Below, piece by piece: positions 11,275 to 22,297 of a stretch of 64,000 bases of DNA (position 1 is its first letter; each line of letters opens with the position of its first letter). This stretch comes from Sialis fuliginosa. Its lineage: Eukaryota; Arthropoda; Insecta; Megaloptera; Sialidae. The stretch is taken from NCBI GenBank assembly GCA_961205875.1, contig OY540821.1:1922001-1986000 (forward strand), written 5' to 3'. The notes below the pieces were generated by a model. It was not told the origin of the DNA, did no database searches, and saw only the letters and a list, made by a program, of their open reading frames with translations. The position numbers were made by a program, and so were the translations under genes.

Positions 11275-14200
11275 AATTGATGTTTAAGTTTATGTTTAAA
11301 TTTATGTTTAAGTTTATGTTTAAATTTATATTTAGGTTTATGTCTAAGTTTATGTTTAAGTTTATTTTTGAATTTATGTTTAAGTTTATGTTTAAGTTTA
11401 TGTTTAAGTTTATGTCTAAGTTTATGTTTGAATTTATGTTTTAATTTATGTTTAAATTTATGTTTAAATTTATGTTTAAATTTATGTTTAAATTTATGTT
11501 TAAATTTATGTTTAAATATATGTTTAAATTTTTGTTTGAATTTATGTTTAAATTTATGTTTAAATTTATGTTTAAATATATGTTTAAATTTATGTTTCAG
11601 ATTATGTTTAAGTTTATGTTTAAATTTATGCTTAAATTTACGTTTTAATTTATGTTTAATCTTATGTTTTAATTTATGTTTAAATTTATGTTTAAATTTA
11701 TGTTTAAATTTATGTTTAATTAATTTATTATTTATGTTTATGTTTATGTTTATGTTTATGTTTATGTTTATGTTTATGTTTATGTTTATGTTTATGTTTA
11801 TGTTTATGTTTATGTTTATGTTTATGTTTATGTTTATGTTTATGTTTATGTTTATGTTTATGATTATGTTTATGTTTATGTTTATGTTTATGTTTATGTT
11901 TATGTTTAAGTTTATGTTTATGTTTAAATTTATGTTTATATTTATGTTTCAATTTGTGTTTAAATTTATGTTTAAATTTATGGTTAGGTTTATGTCTAAG
12001 TTTATGTTTAAGTTTATGTTTAAGTTTATGTTTAGATTTATGTTTAAATTTATGTTTAAATTTATGTTTAAGTTTATGTCTAAGTTTGTTTAAGTTTATG
12101 TTTAAATTTATGTTTAAATTAACGTTTTAATTTATGTTTAAATTTATGTTTAAATTTATGTTTAAATTTATGTTTAAATTTATGTTTAAATTTATGTTTA
12201 AGTTTATGTTTTAATTTATGCTTAAATTTACGTTTAAATTTATGTTTAAATTTATGTTTAAATTTATGTTTAAATTTATGTTTGAATTTTTGTTTAAATT
12301 TATGTTTAAATTTATGTTTAAATATATGTTTAAATTTATGTTTCAGATTATGTTTAAGTTTATGTTTAAATTTATGCTTAAATTTACGTTTTAATTTATG
12401 TTTAATCTTATGTTTTAATTTATGTTTAAATTTATGTTTAAATTTATGTTTAAATTTATGTTTAATTTATTTATTATTTATGTTTATGTTTATGTTTATG
12501 TTTATGTTTATGTTTATGTTTATGTTTATGTTTATGTTTATGTTTATGTTTATGATTATGTTTATGTTTATGTTTATGTTTATGTTTATGTTTATGTTTA
12601 TGTTTATGTTTAAATTTATGTTTATATTTATGTTTCAATTTGGTTTTAAATTTATGTTTAAATTTATGGTTAGGTTTATGTCTAAGTTTATGTTTAAGTT
12701 TATGTTTAAGTTTATGTTTAAATTTATGTTTAAATTTATGTTTAAATTTATGTTTAAGTTTATGTCTAAGTTTGTTTAAGTTTATGTTTAAATTTATGTT
12801 TAAATTAACGTTTAAATTTATGTTTAAATTTATGTTTAAATTTATGTTTAAATTTATGTTTAAGTTTATGTTTTAATTTATGCTTAAATTTACGTTTAAA
12901 TTTATGTTTAAATTTATGTTTAAATTTATGTTTAAATTTATGTTTAAATTTATGTTTAAGTTTATGTTTAAATTTATGCTTAAATTTACGTTTTAATTTA
13001 TGTTTAATTTTATGTTTTAATTTATGTTTAAATTTATGTTGAAATTTATGTTTAAATTTATGTTTAAATTCATGTTTAAATTTATGTTTAAATTCATGTT
13101 TAAATTTATGTTTCAATTTATGTTTAAGTTTATGTTTAAGTTTATGTCTAAGTTTATGTTTAAGTTTATGTCTAAGTTTATGTTTAAGTTTATGTTCGAA
13201 TTTATGTTTAAATTTATGTTTAAATTTATGTTTAAATTTATGTTTAATTTATTTATTATTTATGTTTATGTTTATGTTTATGTTTATGTTTATGTTTATG
13301 TTTATGTTTATGTTTATGTTTATGTTTATGTTTATGTTTATGTTTATGTTTATGTTTATGTTTATGTTTATGTTTATGTTTATGTTTATGTTTATGTTTA
13401 TGATTATGTTTATGTTTATGTTTATGTTTATGTTTATGTTTAAGTTTATGTTAATGTTTAAATTTATGTTTATATTTTAGTTTAAGTTTATGTTTAAATA
13501 TATGTTTAAATTTATGTTTAAATTTAAGTTTATATTTATGTTTCAATTTGTGTTTAAATTTATGTTTAAATTTATGGTTAGGTTTATGTCTAAGTTTATG
13601 TTTAAGTTTATGTCTAAGTTTGTTTAAGTTTATGTTTAAATTTATGTTTAAATTAACGTTTTAATTTATGTTTAAATTTATGTTTAAATTTATGTTTAAA
13701 TTTATGTTTAAATTTATGTTTAAATTTATGTTTAAGTTTATGTCTAAGTTTGTTTAAGTTTATGTTAAATTTATGTTTAAATTAACGTTTTAATTTATGT
13801 TTAAATTTATGTTTAAATTTATGTTTAAATTTATGTTTAAGTTTATGTTTTAATTTATGCTTAAATTTACGTTTAAATTTATGTTTAAATTTTTGTTTAA
13901 ATTTATGTTTAAATTTATGTTTAAATTTATGTTTAAGTTTATGTTTAAATTTATGCTTAAATTTACGTTTTAATTTATGTTTAATTTTATGTTTAAATTT
14001 ATGTTTAAGTTTATGTCTAAGTTTGTTTAAGTTTATGTTTAAATTTATGTTTAAATTAACGTTTTAATTTATGTTTAAATTTATGTTTAAATTTATGTTT
14101 AAATTTATGTTTAAATTTATGTTTAAATTTATGTTTAAGTTTATGTTTTAATTTATGCTTAAATTTACGTTTAAATTTATGTTTAAATTTATGTTTAAAT

Positions 14201-14622
14201 TTATGTTTAAATTTATGTTTAAGTTTATGTTTAAATTTATGCTTAAATTTACGTTTTAATTTATGTTTAATTATATGTTTTAATTTATGTTTAAATTTAT
14301 GTTTAAATTTATGTTTAAATTTATGTTTAAATTTATGTTTAAGTTTATGTTTTAATTTATGCTTAAATTTACGTTTAAATTTATGTTTAAATTTATGTTT
14401 AAATTTATGTTTAAATTTATGTTTAAATTTATGTTTAAGTTTATGTTTAAATTTATGCTTAAATTTACGTTTTAATTTATGTTTAATTTTATGTTTTAAT
14501 TTATGTTTAAATTTATGTTGAAATTTATGTTTAAATTTATGTTTAAATTCATGTTTAAATTTATGTTTAAATTCATGTTTAAATTTATGTTTACATTTAT
14601 GTTTACGTTTATGTTTAAGTTT
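11275..14622 (+). repeat. Long TTTATG satellite arm with internal duplications
   Basis: Dodecamer satellite with three pure (TTTATG)n islands (about 11733-11905, 12477-12612 and 13259-13442). Each island is preceded by TTTAATTTATTTATTATT-like sequence and followed by TTTATATTTATGTTTCAATTTG or close variants. Each cycle of about 740-780 bp repeats the same order of variants (AACGTTTTAATTTATG, GTCTAAGTTTGTTTAAG), so this is a local higher-order repeat. There is no spacer within these 3.3 kb. The arm is interrupted by Gypsy element 1 at 14623. Confidence 0.9.
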
Positions 14623-15793
14623 TGTTATACCCTCGTATGTATAATAGCGAGAAATAAAAACAATGGCTGGATAAAAAATAATTTTATTTTATTTTATACA
14701 AGTTTATTTGATGAATGGGCGTGGGGGTGTCGTTTCTTCTCGTTCCGGCAAGGGGCGACGGGGATTCCGGGGTTGTTAGAATCTGCGTGGCGTCCGTGAA
14801 CGTGGGCGTCTCGTGGCGGCCGTCAGGTCTCGGCGTGCGGCTTCCGGCGATCGTCCTTGGGTACGGCGGCGTCTCTGACTGATCGTCAGCGGTCCTCAAA
14901 CGTGAGGTGGCGGGCGGCGTCCTTCGGCGGTCGGCAGTGGTCCTCAAACGTGAGGCGGTGGGCGTCTCCTTCGGCGGCAGCAGCGGTCTTCAACGTGAGT
15001 CGGCAGTGGTCCTCAAACGTGAGGTAGTGGGCGTCTTCGTTGGCGGTCGACAGTGGTCCCCAAACGTCCGGTGGTGGACGTCTTCTTCGGCGGCGGCAGT
15101 GGTCCTCAAACGTCCGGTGGTGGACGTCTCCTTCGGCGGCGACAGTGGTCCTCAAACGTCCGGTGGTGGACGTCTTCTTCGGCGGCAGCAGTGGTTCTCA
15201 AACGTCCGGTGGTGGACGTCTTCTTCGGCGGTGGCAGTGGTCCTCAAACGTCCGGTGGTGGACGTCTTCTTCGGCGGCGGCAGTGGTCCTCAAACGTCCG
15301 GTGGTGGACGTCTTCTTCGGCGGCGGCAGTGGTCCTCAAACGTCCGGTGGTGGACGTCTTCTTCGGCGGCGGCAGTGGTCCTCGAAAAGCGTCACTGGAA
15401 CGAGTCTGGGAGCTTCCTGGGTTTGCTCGGCAGCAAAGTTCTATGTGACAGTCGCAATTGTACATAGAATGTTACAATTGAACGAACTAGTCGTACAAGT
15501 GGTTGGTAGGGCACTTGTTCCCTTGACTTTTCATAAAAAACCGGGAGGCCTTATATCGCCCACGGATGCGCTTCGTTGGTGAGAGCCAACTCGCAACTTC
15601 ACCCTTCTCCCTTTCATTAAGGAAGGATGGACTGATATTGTGGCGCGTTCGGATGGCGGTTTACCCTAGTTTTGGGTTTTGACGGTGATCCGTTTGAGCT
15701 AGGAGCGCCGGCGAGATGTCATTCGACAGCTGAAAGGATTCTCCAGTGCGTGGCGGACGAAATTTCATTGTCCGGTGAGGGGGGGGCATATCA
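14623..15793 (-). repeat. 3' LTR of Gypsy element 1
   Basis: About 1171 bp. The element-side start is TGATATGCCCC (at 15793 downwards) and the end is GAGGGTATAACA (at 14623). AATAAA repeats and TTGTTTTTATTTCTCGCTAT lie near the end. Its 46-bp minisatellite at 15004-15386 has one unit more than the 5' LTR. Confidence 0.92.
15004..15386 (-). repeat. 46-bp minisatellite in 3' LTR
   Basis: CAGTGGTCC recurs (plus strand) at 15004, 15051, 15097, 15143, 15189, 15235, 15281, 15327 and 15373. The core is CAAACGTCCGGTGGTGGACG. The open frames across it on both strands are repeat shadows. Confidence 0.9.
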
Positions 15794-15795
15794 AT

Positions 15796-15806
15796 CCTCC
15801 CTGCCT
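15796..15806 (-). promoter_or_regulatory. Polypurine tract of Gypsy element 1
   Basis: Minus-strand GGCAGGGAGGA, next to TGATATG of the 3' LTR. This is the expected plus-strand primer position and it supports the LTR boundary. Confidence 0.75.
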
Positions 15807-15827
15807 GTTTTGAAGTTTCGTACGCTT

Positions 15828-18800
15828 CTATTGGTCCATCGGGGGTGCTGCCCGCAACTGGTCTTCGTGGACCTTGATTTGGTGGTTGCCCTTAGCTAGT
15901 AGGTAAACATGGGGCCCTAGGATGGCCTCTATTTGATGTGGTGCTGACCATTTTGCTGCGAATGGCGCGTGGAAATTTTCGGCGGCGTCTGAGAGGTGGT
16001 GCTCTCTGTACAAGACCCAACTGCCAGGTAGGTATTGATTCTGGTCTGGCGGGTCTGCGGTCAGGTACTTGTGTTGGTAGTCGTGTTGGCGTGCGGCGAT
16101 GATCTGATTCCGTTCCGCGGCCTCGGGCAACTGACTTGTGTTCAGGGAATTGGCGATTCTCCAGTGACCGGGACGTTGTAGGTTGTAGCCAAACAAGGCT
16201 TCGCTGGGAGTATAGCCTGTGGCGGCATTCCGTCGTGTCCGAATGTTGTACAGAGTGTCGGCGATATACTGATCCCATTTTGTGTGGACTTCGTTATGAA
16301 GGTGTAATCTTAACCCCTTCTTCAACTCTTGATTGCGCCGTTCCGTGGGGTTGGCGCGGGGGTGATAGACGGCAGTGGTCCAATGCAAGCTCTCCCATCG
16401 TTCGCAAGCCCTCTTCCATGAATGGCTAATGAACTGGCGTCCGTTATCCGAGATGATTGCTTTCGGATAACCATACCTTGCGTAAATTTCTGTGTCCAAA
16501 AGACGTATCAGAGTTGGAGCTTTGGACGTCCCGATGGGAAAGGCTTCGACCCATCGCGTAAATAGATCGGTGACTACGAAGATGAATCGCTTCCCTTTTG
16601 TGCTCTTAGGATAAGGTCCCATGATGTCCACGGCAATCGTCTCCCAAGGTTTTGTTGGCTGATGCGCTCGTTGCGGAGCGGTGTGAGGATGATTGTTTGC
16701 TTTGTAGCAACTGCAAATCAGACAGTTCCGGACGTGTTTTGTTACGTCCTGTCTCAGATGAGGCCAAAAGTAACGCTTACTAATGGCCCGTAACGTCTCC
16801 CTGTATCCTGGATGTCCCGCGAGTGTGTGGTCGTGATAATGATGTAGGACTGTGGGACGTTCCGCGCTTGGGACGTACAGACGGAAGTCGGTTGGTCCGC
16901 CGTACCACAGTGCATTATCGCGTATTTGATACCCCGCTGGGAGGTCCTCGTGATTGCCTTCTCTTTCAGGAAGTAACCACTGTTGAATGGAGGGGTCGTT
17001 ATGTTGTTCCTGCTGAATCTCTTCGTCGAGATTAGGCGCCGTTATTTGCATCAGCCGGGGCGTTGTCTCTGCGACATACCCCTTCCTCCTGGGTGGTGTG
17101 AGATTGGGTTGGACCTCAAGGGCTTCGGGCAGGCCTTGAGCGTCCGGGTTCCGTGACAGTACGTCCGGAAGTTCATTGTCCTTCCCTGGGCAGTGTTCAA
17201 TGTTGAACGCAAACTCCTGTAGTAGTAAGGCCCATCGTGTGAGCTTCGCCCGATGATCCTTTGTTTGGTGCAGCCAGGTAAGAGCGCGGCTATCTGTACG
17301 AAGGGTGAACGGTCTATCCTCCAAGTAGGGGCGGTAACGCTTTATCGCCCATACCGCTGCAAGGCATTCCTGCTCGTTGCAGTGGTATTTTCTCTCGGCA
17401 GGATTAAATCGTGAGCTCGCATAGGATATTATGCGTCGGTTCTTGTTTTCACCTTCTTGGTACAGGACAGCGGCTACTCCTTCCTGACTGGCATCAGTTT
17501 GGAGAACGAACGGAAGCGTCGGATCGGGGCGGTGGAGTTTCAAAGGTTCTGATAGGGCATGCTTGATTTTAAGGAACCCTTCTTGGGCCTGTGGTGTCCA
17601 GGAATACTTCTTCTTCTCGCTCAGAAGATCGTTGAGCGGGGCAGCGATATCGGCGAAATGATCGATGTATTCTCGAAGCCAGTTGCATAGGCCCAAGAAG
17701 CTTCGCAACTCCTTCCTGGTTCTTGGAGCGGAGAAGTTTTGGATTTGGTGCAAGTGATGTTCTTGCGGGTGGTTGTACTCCTCGCTAATAGTATGCCCCA
17801 AGTATTCCAGGGAGCGGCAGCCAAATTTACATTTCTCCGGTGCACCAACCAATCCGTGCAGTCGCAAACGCTCAAATACCTTCTGCAGATGTCCAAGGTG
17901 CTCATCGTACGTGTTGGAATAGACGATTATGTCGTCGATGTAGACGAGGCAGAAGTCCCGGAGATAGCCTGTCAATACTTGTTGGCTCATCAGACGTTGG
18001 AACGTCCCTGGCGCTCCCTTTAGGCCGAACGGCATGACCTTGAACTCATAACAGCCTCCGGAAGGAGTGCAGAAAGCGGTCGCGTGTTGTGAGTCGGGAT
18101 GCATCGGAATCTGCCAGTAGCCAGATTTTAGGTCGATGGCTGAGAACACCTTGGCGAGGCCGAGGTCCTTGAGCGTCTCGTGTATCAATGGTAGGGGGGT
18201 GACTTCATCCTTCGTAATGGCGTTGATCTTCCGGTAGTCAACGCAGAAGCGAGACTCTCCGTTTTTCTTGGCGACCATCACGATCGGCGAGCTGTATGGT
18301 GACGTGCTGGGCTTGATGACTCCCTCTGCCAGCATCTCCTCCACTTGCTGGTGGATGAGTCGTCTCTTCTCCACCGAGTAGCGATACATCGGCGATCGAA
18401 CGGGTGCAGAAGTGATGAGCGGTATTTTGTGTGTAGTGGAGTTTGTTGGGACCTGTGGTGATCGGAAAACGTCCCTGAATCGCTCCATTAACGCTTGAGC
18501 AGTGGGTTGGAGGTGCGGCGGAAATTCTCCAATCTGGGGCAGCGTGATTACTTCCTCGGTGCATGGCGGCAGTGCCCAATGAATAGTGTGACGCTGCGTG
18601 GTGCCGTAATAGACACACTTTCGAGCAAAGTCCATTGTGGCTTCCTGACTTGTGAACCACGGCAGGCCCAAAATAAAGTCTTCCCGCAAGTCGTGCACGG
18701 TCAGTACGTCCAACTGCGAGCAAACGTCCTCTATTGTGATGGTTATAGATTGCGCTCCTGAAGCGATGGCGTATTCCCCCTTCTTGGCGAGCTCTACCTC

Positions 18801-19169
18801 CTGATAGGATGACGTATGGGAGGCGGGTAAATATTCGTCGTTTATGAAGTTGTGGGATGCGGCCGAGTCCAGGAGAGCGTAGTAGGTCCGGTTCTTAAAA
18901 CTAATTTTGATTCTGGGAAGTGCGGTTACGCTGGTGGCGATCTGGTATGACCGGCTCCCGACGTTGTTGGCCCTGTCGTCGTAGGAGGGTTGTCGGTGCT
19001 TCTCCCTGGCCGATGGTAGTTTTCCCGGGCTGGATATCTTGTGTTCAGCATGGGGCAGTCCCGGTGGAAGTGTCGTTGTGAACAGTGATGACATCGCGGA
19101 AGTGATGGCACTGTTGGTGACGGCTGCTTGTTTGCGGCCGCCTGGTTTGTCGTCGTCATCTCCTGCCAA
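15828..19169 (-). CDS. pol: Pol polyprotein of Gypsy element 1 (PR-RT-RNase H-IN)
   Basis: Retrotransposon polyprotein that copies element RNA into DNA and integrates it. Visible domains in order: aspartic protease LLDSAASHNFI (D101, with Ala where most relatives have Gly); reverse transcriptase VDYRKIN, AIDLKSGYWQIP and YIDDIIV (D412/D413); RNase H with QTDAS and RTDS; integrase zinc region HTLAGH...CLIC; integrase core with D848, D908 and E943 (D-X34-E); GPY/F-like C-terminus. The frame is uninterrupted over 1113 codons. The first codon given here is TTG, not ATG, and the frame is open upstream to about 19355. It lies in the -1 register relative to gag and overlaps it by about 430 nt, so it is probably made as a Gag-Pol frameshift product. 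No canonical slippery heptamer is seen in the overlap. The integrase follows RNase H, as in Ty3/Gypsy and unlike Ty1/Copia. Confidence 0.93.
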   Translation of the reverse strand: MAGDDDDKPGGRKQAAVTNSAITSAMSSLFTTTLPPGLPHAEHKISSPGKLPSAREKHRQPSYDDRANNVGSRSYQIATSVTALPRIKISFKNRTYYALLDSAASHNFINDEYLPASHTSSYQEVELAKKGEYAIASGAQSITITIEDVCSQLDVLTVHDLREDFILGLPWFTSQEATMDFARKCVYYGTTQRHTIHWALPPCTEEVITLPQIGEFPPHLQPTAQALMERFRDVFRSPQVPTNSTTHKIPLITSAPVRSPMYRYSVEKRRLIHQQVEEMLAEGVIKPSTSPYSSPIVMVAKKNGESRFCVDYRKINAITKDEVTPLPLIHETLKDLGLAKVFSAIDLKSGYWQIPMHPDSQHATAFCTPSGGCYEFKVMPFGLKGAPGTFQRLMSQQVLTGYLRDFCLVYIDDIIVYSNTYDEHLGHLQKVFERLRLHGLVGAPEKCKFGCRSLEYLGHTISEEYNHPQEHHLHQIQNFSAPRTRKELRSFLGLCNWLREYIDHFADIAAPLNDLLSEKKKYSWTPQAQEGFLKIKHALSEPLKLHRPDPTLPFVLQTDASQEGVAAVLYQEGENKNRRIISYASSRFNPAERKYHCNEQECLAAVWAIKRYRPYLEDRPFTLRTDSRALTWLHQTKDHRAKLTRWALLLQEFAFNIEHCPGKDNELPDVLSRNPDAQGLPEALEVQPNLTPPRRKGYVAETTPRLMQITAPNLDEEIQQEQHNDPSIQQWLLPEREGNHEDLPAGYQIRDNALWYGGPTDFRLYVPSAERPTVLHHYHDHTLAGHPGYRETLRAISKRYFWPHLRQDVTKHVRNCLICSCYKANNHPHTAPQRAHQPTKPWETIAVDIMGPYPKSTKGKRFIFVVTDLFTRWVEAFPIGTSKAPTLIRLLDTEIYARYGYPKAIISDNGRQFISHSWKRACERWESLHWTTAVYHPRANPTERRNQELKKGLRLHLHNEVHTKWDQYIADTLYNIRTRRNAATGYTPSEALFGYNLQRPGHWRIANSLNTSQLPEAAERNQIIAARQHDYQHKYLTADPPDQNQYLPGSWVLYREHHLSDAAENFHAPFAAKWSAPHQIEAILGPHVYLLAKGNHQIKVHEDQLRAAPPMDQ

Positions 19170-19924
19170 TCTCGCTCGACATCGCGGGCGCGATCCACGA
19201 GCTCTTCCAACGTGGATGGCGTCGGTACCCTCAGGAATGGGCGTATGGTCGGTTTCACGAGTTCCACGAGGAATCGGACGATTTCTTCGGCTTCCTTCTC
19301 TGGGTGGAGGCGTTGGAACAAACTAATTTTGTTCAGTAGGAAAAGTTCGCAAGATTCAGTGTTCTTCTGCTTCTGGCCATACAGTTGTGACATCAACAGT
19401 GCTATAGTTTTAGGTCCGGCGAACTTCTTTTGTAGCCGTTCGCTAAAGTCTGACCACGGTAGTTGAAGGCGCTTGTATGTTCTCCACCAGCTTGCGGCAT
19501 TGTCCTTCAATTGCGGGGTGATGGTGTCAACCCACTGGCTCCGTGGAATTCTTAGGTCTTGCAAATGTTCCTCGCACTTCCTCAGGTAGATTCCCGGATC
19601 TTCCGATACGTCTCCTCGGAATACTGGTGGTGTCGGACTTGACTGAACCAGCAACTTGGATAGTAGCTGGTTCAGTGTGGTAATTCCCATAGGAATTGTT
19701 TCTGGGTCCATTGTGACTCTTGGCGTTTCTATTTCTCTCAGTGTTTCCCTGGGAAATAACTCTGTTTCCGTTGTGGGTCTTATTGGTGTAGTTTCAGTTT
19801 CCCTTGGGGTCTCCCTCAGAGTTACTTCGTGTTGTGTTGGGCGCCACCGGGTAGTTACTCCCGGATGTAACGGCGGAGTGCCGTTGTTTGTTCGTGGTTC
19901 AGACAATGAGCGTTTTCTTGTCAT
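18926..19924 (-). CDS. gag: Gag of Gypsy element 1
   Basis: Structural protein of the retrotransposon particle, 332 residues, starting at an ATG 65 nt downstream of the LTR. Residues 38-70 repeat an RET/ETP motif. About 100-256 form a retrotransposon-gag capsid region (VFRGDVSEDP, AASWWRTY, TLEELVDRARDVE). A single zinc knuckle lies at C278, C281, H285 and C290. Its spacing is CX2CX3HX4C, one residue shorter than the usual CX2CX4HX4C. The stop TAA is at 18926-18928, about 430 nt into the open pol frame. Nucleic-acid binding by the knuckle is inferred from the family. Confidence 0.88.
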   Translation of the reverse strand: MTRKRSLSEPRTNNGTPPLHPGVTTRWRPTQHEVTLRETPRETETTPIRPTTETELFPRETLREIETPRVTMDPETIPMGITTLNQLLSKLLVQSSPTPPVFRGDVSEDPGIYLRKCEEHLQDLRIPRSQWVDTITPQLKDNAASWWRTYKRLQLPWSDFSERLQKKFAGPKTIALLMSQLYGQKQKNTESCELFLLNKISLFQRLHPEKEAEEIVRFLVELVKPTIRPFLRVPTPSTLEELVDRARDVERDWQEMTTTNQAAANKQPSPTVPSLPRCHHCSQRHFHRDCPMLNTRYPARENYHRPGRSTDNPPTTTGPTTSGAGHTRSPPA

Positions 19925-19966
19925 GTTCAGGGCGTTGGGTCGGAAGCTCTCGCTTAAGTTTCCTGG

Positions 19967-19985
19967 CCACTACGTTGGGCCGCCA
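19967..19985 (-). other. Primer-binding site region, Gypsy element 1
   Basis: Minus-strand TGGCGGCCCAACGTAGTGG begins 3 nt inside the 5' LTR. It resembles the tRNA-Lys-type site of element 2 (TGGCGCCCAACGTGGGG) with an extra G and two changes. The exact primer tRNA is uncertain. Confidence 0.6.
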
Positions 19986-19988
19986 AAT

Positions 19989-21113
19989 TGTTATACCCTC
20001 GTATGTATAATAGCGAGAAATAAAAACAATGGCTGGATAAAAAAATAATTTTATTTTATTTTATACAAGTTTATTTGATGAATGGGCGTGGGGGTGTCGT
20101 TTCTTCTCGTTCCGGCAAGGGGCGACGGGGATTCCGGGGTTGTTAGAATCTGCGTGGCGTCCGTGAACGTGGGCGTCTCGTGGCGGCCGTCAGGTCTCGG
20201 CGTGCGGCTTCCGGCGATCGTCCTTGGGTACGGCGGCGTCTCTGACTGATCGTCAGCGGTCCTCAAACGTGAGGTGGCGGGCGGCGTCCTTCGGCGGTCG
20301 GCAGTGGTCCTCAAACGTGAGGCGGTGGCGTCTCCTTCGGCGGCGGCAGCGGTCCTAAACGTGAGTCGGCAGTGGTCCTCAAACGTGAGGTAGTGAGTGT
20401 CTTCGTCGGCGGTCGACAGTGGTCCTCAAACGTCTGGTGGTGGACGTCTTTTTCGGCGGCGGCAGTGGTCCTCAAACGTCCGGTGGTGGACGTCTCCTTC
20501 GGCGGCGACAGTGGTCCTCAAACGTCCGGTGGTGGACGTCTTCTTCGGCGGCGGCAGTGGTCCTCAAACGTCCGGTGGTGGACGTCTTCTTCGGCGGCGG
20601 CAGTGGTCCTCAAACGTTTGGTGGTGGACGTCTTCTTCGGCGGCGGCAGTGGTCCTCAAACGTCCGGTGGTGGACGTCTTCTTCGGCGGCGGCAGTGGTC
20701 CTCGAAAAGCGTCACTGGAACGAGTCTGGGAGCTTCCTGGGTTTGCTCGGCAGCAAAGTTCTATGTGACAGTCGCAATTGTACATAGAATGTTACAATTG
20801 AACGAACTAGTCGTACAAGTGGTTGGTAGGGCACTTGTTCCCTTGACTTTTCATAAAAAATCGGGAGGCTTTATATCGTCCACGGATGCGCTTCGTTGGT
20901 GAGAGCCAACTCGCAACTTCACCCTTCTCCCTTTCATTAAGGAAGGATGGACTGACATTGTGGCGCGTTCGGATGGCGGTTTACCCTAGTTTTGGGTTTT
21001 GACGGTGATCCGTTTGGGCTAGGAGCGCCGACGAGATGTCATTCGACAGCTGAAAAGATTCTCCAGTGCGTGGCGGACGAAATTTCATTGTCCGGTGAGG
21101 GGGGGGCATATCA
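19989..21113 (-). repeat. 5' LTR of Gypsy element 1
   Basis: About 1125 bp, collinear with the 3' LTR. In the 421 bp outside the minisatellite at the U3 start I count 7 substitutions. It has one 46-bp unit fewer (CAGTGGTCC at 20369, 20416, 20462, 20508, 20554, 20600, 20646 and 20692). The U3 start borders ATTTAAAG of the satellite. Confidence 0.92.
20369..20705 (-). repeat. 46-bp minisatellite in 5' LTR
   Basis: Eight marker positions (seven intervals) against nine in the 3' LTR. The total LTR length difference of 46 bp equals one unit. Confidence 0.9.
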
Positions 21114-22012
21114 ATTTAAAGTTTAAGTTTATGTTTTAATTTATGTTTAAATTAATGTTTAAATTTATGTTTAAGTTTATGTTTAAGTTTATGTCTAAGT
21201 TTATGTTTAAGTTTATGTTTAACATTATGTTTTACATATACAAAAACATAAACTTAAACATAAAATTAAACAAAAATTTACACATAAACTTAAACATAAA
21301 ATTAAATATAAATTTAAACATAAAATTAAACATAAATTAAAACATAAATTTAAACATAAATTTTAACATAAATTTATACATAAATTTAAACATAAATTAA
21401 AACATAAACTTAAACATAAATTTAAACACAAATTTAAACATAAATTTAAACATAAACTTAAACTAAAATATAAACATAAATTTAAACAAAAACTTAAACA
21501 TAAATTTAAACATAAATTTAAAAATAAATTTAAACATAAATTTAAACGTTAATTTAAACATAAATTTAAACATAAATTCAAAAATAAACTTAAACATAAA
21601 CATAGACATAAACTTAAACATAAATTTAAACATAAATTAAAACATAACATTAAACATAAATTAAAACGTAAATTTATACATAAATTTAAACATAAATTTA
21701 AACATAAATTTAAACATAAATTTAAACATTAATTCAAACATAAATTTAAACATAAATTTAAACATAAATTTAAACATAAATTCAAACATAAATTTAAACA
21801 TAAAATTAAACATAAATTAAAACGTAAATTTAAGCATAAATTTAAACATAAACTTAAACATAAATTGAAACATAGATTTATACATAAATTTAAACATAAA
21901 TTTAAACATAAATTTAAACATAAATTTAAACATAAATTTAAACATAAATTCAAACATAAATTTAAACATAAATTTAAACATAAATTTAAACATAAATTTA
22001 AACATAAATTCA
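21114..22012. repeat. Inverted satellite arms (TTTATG then CATAAA)
   Basis: TTTATG at 21122-21235, flipping near ATGTTTTACATATACAAAAA (about 21225-21245) to CATAAA dodecamers that run to spacer 7. Confidence 0.93.
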
Positions 22013-22297
22013 AACATTAATAAAAATTTAAAAAATAACAAATCAGTCTATTTCAAAAGATTTAAAATAATTATTTTTAATTGTAAAAACGAATTAAGTC
22101 GAAAATCATCATTTCACTCAAATTACATCAAAAAATGTCAAAACTAGTCATTTATAATTTGATCCGATTGTTATTGGTACGAATCCGAGACGTTTATTAT
22201 CAAAATACACCGATTTAATACAAATCGAGTCGATTTGAAGATATTATATGTTTATTTACGTGTATGATTTAGTTTATGTTTAATCTTTTGCTTATGT
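22013..22297 (-). repeat. Spacer 7 (orientation A), internal deletion
   Basis: From ACATTAATAAAAATTTAAAA to TTTAATCTTTTGCTTATG. Relative to spacer 8 it lacks about 50 bp after CTAGTCATTT (near 22152), removing the AAATTTCCGATAAGTATCC block. Confidence 0.92.

Larger units (their letters stand above)
14623..21113 (-). mobile_element. Gypsy element 1 (complete LTR retrotransposon)
   Basis: About 6.5-kb Ty3/Gypsy element on the minus strand: 5' LTR 19989-21113, primer-binding region 19967-19985, gag, pol (PR-RT-RNaseH-IN order), polypurine tract 15796-15806, 3' LTR 14623-15793. Both LTRs start TGATATG and end TATAACA. The outside flanks are TTTATG satellite on both sides. The 4-bp flanks are GTTT and ATTT, so no exact target duplication is left. 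Both reading frames are open throughout, but the LTRs differ by about 2% by eye and by one minisatellite unit. It is therefore older than element 2. No env-like frame is present. Confidence 0.93.

Noticed and set aside
14907-15582. Overlapping open frames rich in Arg, Gly and Ser in the LTRs of Gypsy 1
   Set aside because: They are frames of the 46-bp minisatellite, present in all three plus-strand frames and on the minus strand.
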